Origin: Bifidobacteriaceae bacterium | Lineage (GTDB): Bacteria; Actinomycetota; Actinomycetes; Actinomycetales; WQXJ01 | DNA: 5,205 nucleotides | Assembly: GCA_031265345.1 (NCBI GenBank) | Contig: JAISCU010000149.1 | Location: 1 to 5,205, forward strand | Reading direction: 5' to 3' | Part shown: piece by piece, positions 2,868-5,205 of the stretch | Numbering within the stretch: the stretch's first letter is position 1 | Layout: each line of letters opens with the position of its first letter | The notes under the pieces: generated by a model | Database searches by the model: none | Told to the model about the DNA's origin: nothing | The model's input: the letters and a program-made list of their open reading frames with translations, nothing else | Translations under genes and position numbers: made by a program

Positions 2868-5205
2868 TTAGCTCACCGTGACCGTGTACTTCTTGGTCTT
2901 GCTGCCTGCCTTCACCGTGACGGTGGCCTTGCCAGCGGCCTTGGCGACCAACCGTCCGGCCTTATCGACCGTCAGGACCGCCGCGTTGGAGCTGGCGTAG
3001 GCGACCTTCGCGGAGACGGCCGTCGCGGGCTTGTAGGAGCCCGCGATGAACGTCGACGCTCCCACCGCCAACGTCCGCGGCACGCCGGAGGCGCTGACTG
3101 CGGTCACGGCCGCCTTGGACGGCCTCTTGGCCACGACGGTGACCTTGATCTTCGCCGTCCGAGTGCCGGCCTTGACCGTCACCGTGGTGACACCCGCCTT
3201 CTTCGCCTTGATCTTGCCGGAGCTGTTGACCGACGCGACCGATGGCTTCGAACTCGTCCACGATGCTGCCTTGAGGGTGGTCTCGAGGTTGGTGTAAGCG
3301 ATCGCCGCCACCGTCACCGACTTGCCCTTGACCAGCCGGATCGCCTTCTGGGCGAGCTTGACCGACGTGACCACTGGCACGGCAGGCCCGGTTAGCGGAC
3401 CCTGCAGATCCGACGCCAATGGCGTTGGCGTCGGCGACGCCGGCGGCTGGCTGGCCGGTGGTTGGCTCGCCGGCGGCTGGCTGGCTGGTGGTTGGCTCGC
3501 CGGCGGCTCAGATGCCAGCGGCTTGGCCACCAAACCTGCCAACGCTGTGGATACCAAGCGCACAGCACCTTGGAGATCCTGCGCGCTGGCATTCGAGTCC
3601 GCGAGCACCGTTTCCGCCTGGACGATGGCGGCCGCCAGGACCGCCCACGTCGCGGCGGTGTACTCGCCCGCCTTGAGCGTTGCCGCGTTGACGAGCACGG
3701 TGCCCAGCGCGAGCGCCGCGGTCGACGCATCGGCCTCGGGCGGTGCGGCAGGCTGGCGAACCAGTCCGGACACCGCCGCGCTCAACGCCGCGACGGCGCT
3801 GGAGACCTGGGCCTCGGTGACCGTGTCCGGGTTGATGGCGAGCACGGCATTCGCCTGGGCCAACGCTGCGGCCACCGCTGCCGCCGAATCGGCGGTGTAG
3901 GTGTCCGAGGCGATGGGCAACCTGGAGGCCAGATCGACCAGACCCACAAGGACCGAGGTGGACGCACGTGCCGTCAACCCGCGGTAGGCGGACTGCAGGG
4001 ACTCCAGAGCCGCCGCCGCGAGGTCCGGGGTGTCCCGCACCGCCGGATCGGTCGCCTGGCTGAGCGCCGCCTGATAGGCCGCCCACGAGGCCGTGGTGTA
4101 GGACGCCGAGTCGAGGTCAATCGCGACGAGGTTGGCGACCAACGCGGCCAGCAACCCTGGCGCCGCGGCGTTGGGCTCGGGGGCCAGCGCGCTGAGAGCG
4201 CCGCGTAGCGCTGCCTCGGCCGAGTCGACCGCCGCCTGGGTGGTCGGCTCGGCGACCAGCGCCGCCGCCGCGTTCAATGCCGCCTGATACGCCGCCCACG
4301 AGCTGACGGTGTAGTCGCGAGCGGTCAGACCGAGGTCCGTCGCGATGTTCACCGCGGACTGAAGGGCTCCAATTTGCGCCTTGAGCACAAGCCCGGCGAC
4401 CGCGGCCTGAAGGTCGCTGACCGCCGCGTCGATGTCGCCCTGGGTGGCGCCCGACAGAGCCAACTGGACGCGAGCCGCGGTGAGCACGTTCTCCAGCACG
4501 GCGAGCGACCCTTCGGTGTGCTTCGCCGCCGAGATAGTGCCCGACGCCTTCTCGCCGTCCACGGCGCTGATCAAGCCCGCCAGTGCGGCCCTGTTGACGG
4601 CGCGAATCAAGCCGACGATGGCGGCATCGAGGTTCGCGGCCGCCGCCGTCACTTGCGCTTGGGTGACGTTCGCCGGCGAGATGACATAGCCGCGCGCGAG
4701 TTCGCCCGCCGCAACAACCACGGCCCAACTGGCCGGCGTGTAGCTATCCGAGATCACGGCCAGACCCTGGTACGTCGAGATCAACGGCTCCAGCGACGCG
4801 ACGTTACCGCGAGGCACCAGCGCCCCTACGGCGGCGTTGAGGGCCGCCAGGGCTCCTGCGACTGCGGAGTCCGATGCGGCGGCGTCAGCAGCCGCCATGG
4901 CGGCGTTCAGCGCGGTGTTGAGCGCCGTCCACGATGTCAGCGTGTAGGAACCTGCCGCCAGGGCGCCATCGGCGATGTTGGTCTGGACCTGAGCGATCCG
5001 GGCCGCCAGTGCCGTGGTGTCGATGGGTGGCGGACTCGTGACGGTGACTAGCGCGGAGCGCGTGTCGATCTGCGTGGTGCCTTGGAAGGCGATCACCGTG
5101 ACACGCACCTGGCCCGGCTCGGTCGCGGTCAACACACCCTCGGGCGTGAGGGTCGCACCGGCCGTGTTGGTGTCCATTGGGGCGATCCGATACTCATAGG
5201 TCGCC
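2868..5205 (-). CDS. Secreted FIVAR-repeat / BIG2 Ig-like protein, C-terminal part (5' end beyond the window)
   Basis: The frame runs from the right edge to a TAA at 2868-2870. It stays open upstream of the ATG at 5177 (ATYEYRIAP precedes it), so that Met is internal and the protein is cut by the window. Numbering from that Met, 769 residues show: the end of an Ig-like/BIG2-type domain (1-48, LTPEGVLTATEPGQVRVTV); seven FIVAR-like three-helix modules (about 52-121, 128-193, 198-266, 267-333, 341-404, 408-474, 486-553), each with a YT..SW-like centre and an A..L..A..GL end, modules 3 and 6 being atypical; a proline-rich linker with four PPASQ repeats and a final PPASP (558-582); and two C-terminal BIG2 domains (about 602-684 and 690-769) rich in Lys and Val. 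The visible part has no cysteine, is very alanine-rich, and has no LPXTG motif, membrane segment or SLH domain. FIVAR and BIG2 modules occur in large extracellular adhesins and glycoside hydrolases, so a catalytic or binding domain probably lies upstream. The substrate cannot be told from this portion. Confidence 0.93.
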   Translation of the reverse strand, partial: ATYEYRIAPMDTNTAGATLTPEGVLTATEPGQVRVTVIAFQGTTQIDTRSALVTVTSPPPIDTTALAARIAQVQTNIADGALAAGSYTLTSWTALNTALNAAMAAADAAASDSAVAGALAALNAAVGALVPRGNVASLEPLISTYQGLAVISDSYTPASWAVVVAAGELARGYVISPANVTQAQVTAAAANLDAAIVGLIRAVNRAALAGLISAVDGEKASGTISAAKHTEGSLAVLENVLTAARVQLALSGATQGDIDAAVSDLQAAVAGLVLKAQIGALQSAVNIATDLGLTARDYTVSSWAAYQAALNAAAALVAEPTTQAAVDSAEAALRGALSALAPEPNAAAPGLLAALVANLVAIDLDSASYTTASWAAYQAALSQATDPAVRDTPDLAAAALESLQSAYRGLTARASTSVLVGLVDLASRLPIASDTYTADSAAAVAAALAQANAVLAINPDTVTEAQVSSAVAALSAAVSGLVRQPAAPPEADASTAALALGTVLVNAATLKAGEYTAATWAVLAAAIVQAETVLADSNASAQDLQGAVRLVSTALAGLVAKPLASEPPASQPPASQPPASQPPASQPPASPTPTPLASDLQGPLTGPAVPVVTSVKLAQKAIRLVKGKSVTVAAIAYTNLETTLKAASWTSSKPSVASVNSSGKIKAKKAGVTTVTVKAGTRTAKIKVTVVAKRPSKAAVTAVSASGVPRTLAVGASTFIAGSYKPATAVSAKVAYASSNAAVLTVDKAGRLVAKAAGKATVTVKAGSKTKKYTVTVS
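3432..3508 (-). repeat. In-frame 30-bp tandem repeat encoding the PPASQ linker
   Basis: Two 30-bp units (3441-3470 and 3471-3500) differ at a single base (3456 versus 3486) and are followed by a partial unit to 3508. Each unit encodes two PPASQ pentapeptides with alternating codon choices, which shows that the recent duplication was of 30 bp rather than 15 bp. It lies within the minus-strand surface-protein gene, between the FIVAR modules and the C-terminal Ig-like domains, and probably works as a stiff spacer that can change length by replication slippage. Confidence 0.9.

Noticed and set aside
2566..2871. Plus-strand reading frame of 101 residues starting with TTG
   Set aside because: It overlaps the RNA element, the terminator and the end of the convergent gene, has no ribosome binding site, and its translation matches no IscB or other family I know.

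Overview
The window looks like chromosomal DNA of a high-GC Gram-positive bacterium (Actinomycetota). Both genes have strong G/C bias at third codon positions. The left gene has an AGGAGG-type ribosome binding site. The right gene is a secreted, alanine-rich protein of FIVAR and bacterial Ig-like (BIG2) modules, a style common in actinobacterial surface proteins and glycan-active enzymes. I cannot name the genus from this sequence.

Layout. Positions 3-80 may be the last codons of an upstream plus-strand gene. Positions 161-976 (+) encode a complete pyridoxal/hydroxymethylpyrimidine kinase of the PdxK/ThiD family with the two-cysteine signature of the Bacillus/Staphylococcus enzyme. Positions 977-2867 are about 1.9 kb that I judge to be non-coding. 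From 2868 to the right edge, on the minus strand, lies the 3' part of a large secreted repeat protein: a BIG2 remnant, seven FIVAR-like modules, a (PPASQ)n linker and two C-terminal BIG2 domains. The two genes converge, and a perfect 18-bp stem-loop terminator sits just beyond the stop of the right-hand gene.

The most interesting part is the interval between them. It holds two diverged copies of the same structured RNA-like element (1196-1390 and 2427-2620, both plus strand). They share conserved single-stranded motifs at nearly identical spacing, covarying helices and a pseudoknot. Homology between them begins exactly after ATGA in one and GTGA in the other. That boundary rule and this kind of structure match what I recall of HEARO RNAs, now understood as the omegaRNA (guide RNA) of IscB nucleases carried by IS200/IS605-like elements. 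No IscB, IsrB or transposase gene is in the window, so these would be orphan guide-RNA elements. Between the two copies lies a 3.5-copy tandem array of a 136-bp unit (1702-2178). Each unit carries a 20-bp-arm inverted repeat with paired GTGCC boxes. A very G-rich, quadruplex-prone tract (977-1195) separates the kinase gene from the first element.

The kinase salvages vitamin B6 and/or supplies thiamine pyrimidine; the right-hand protein works outside the cell. I see no functional link between them. The interval looks like a tolerant landing site between convergent genes.
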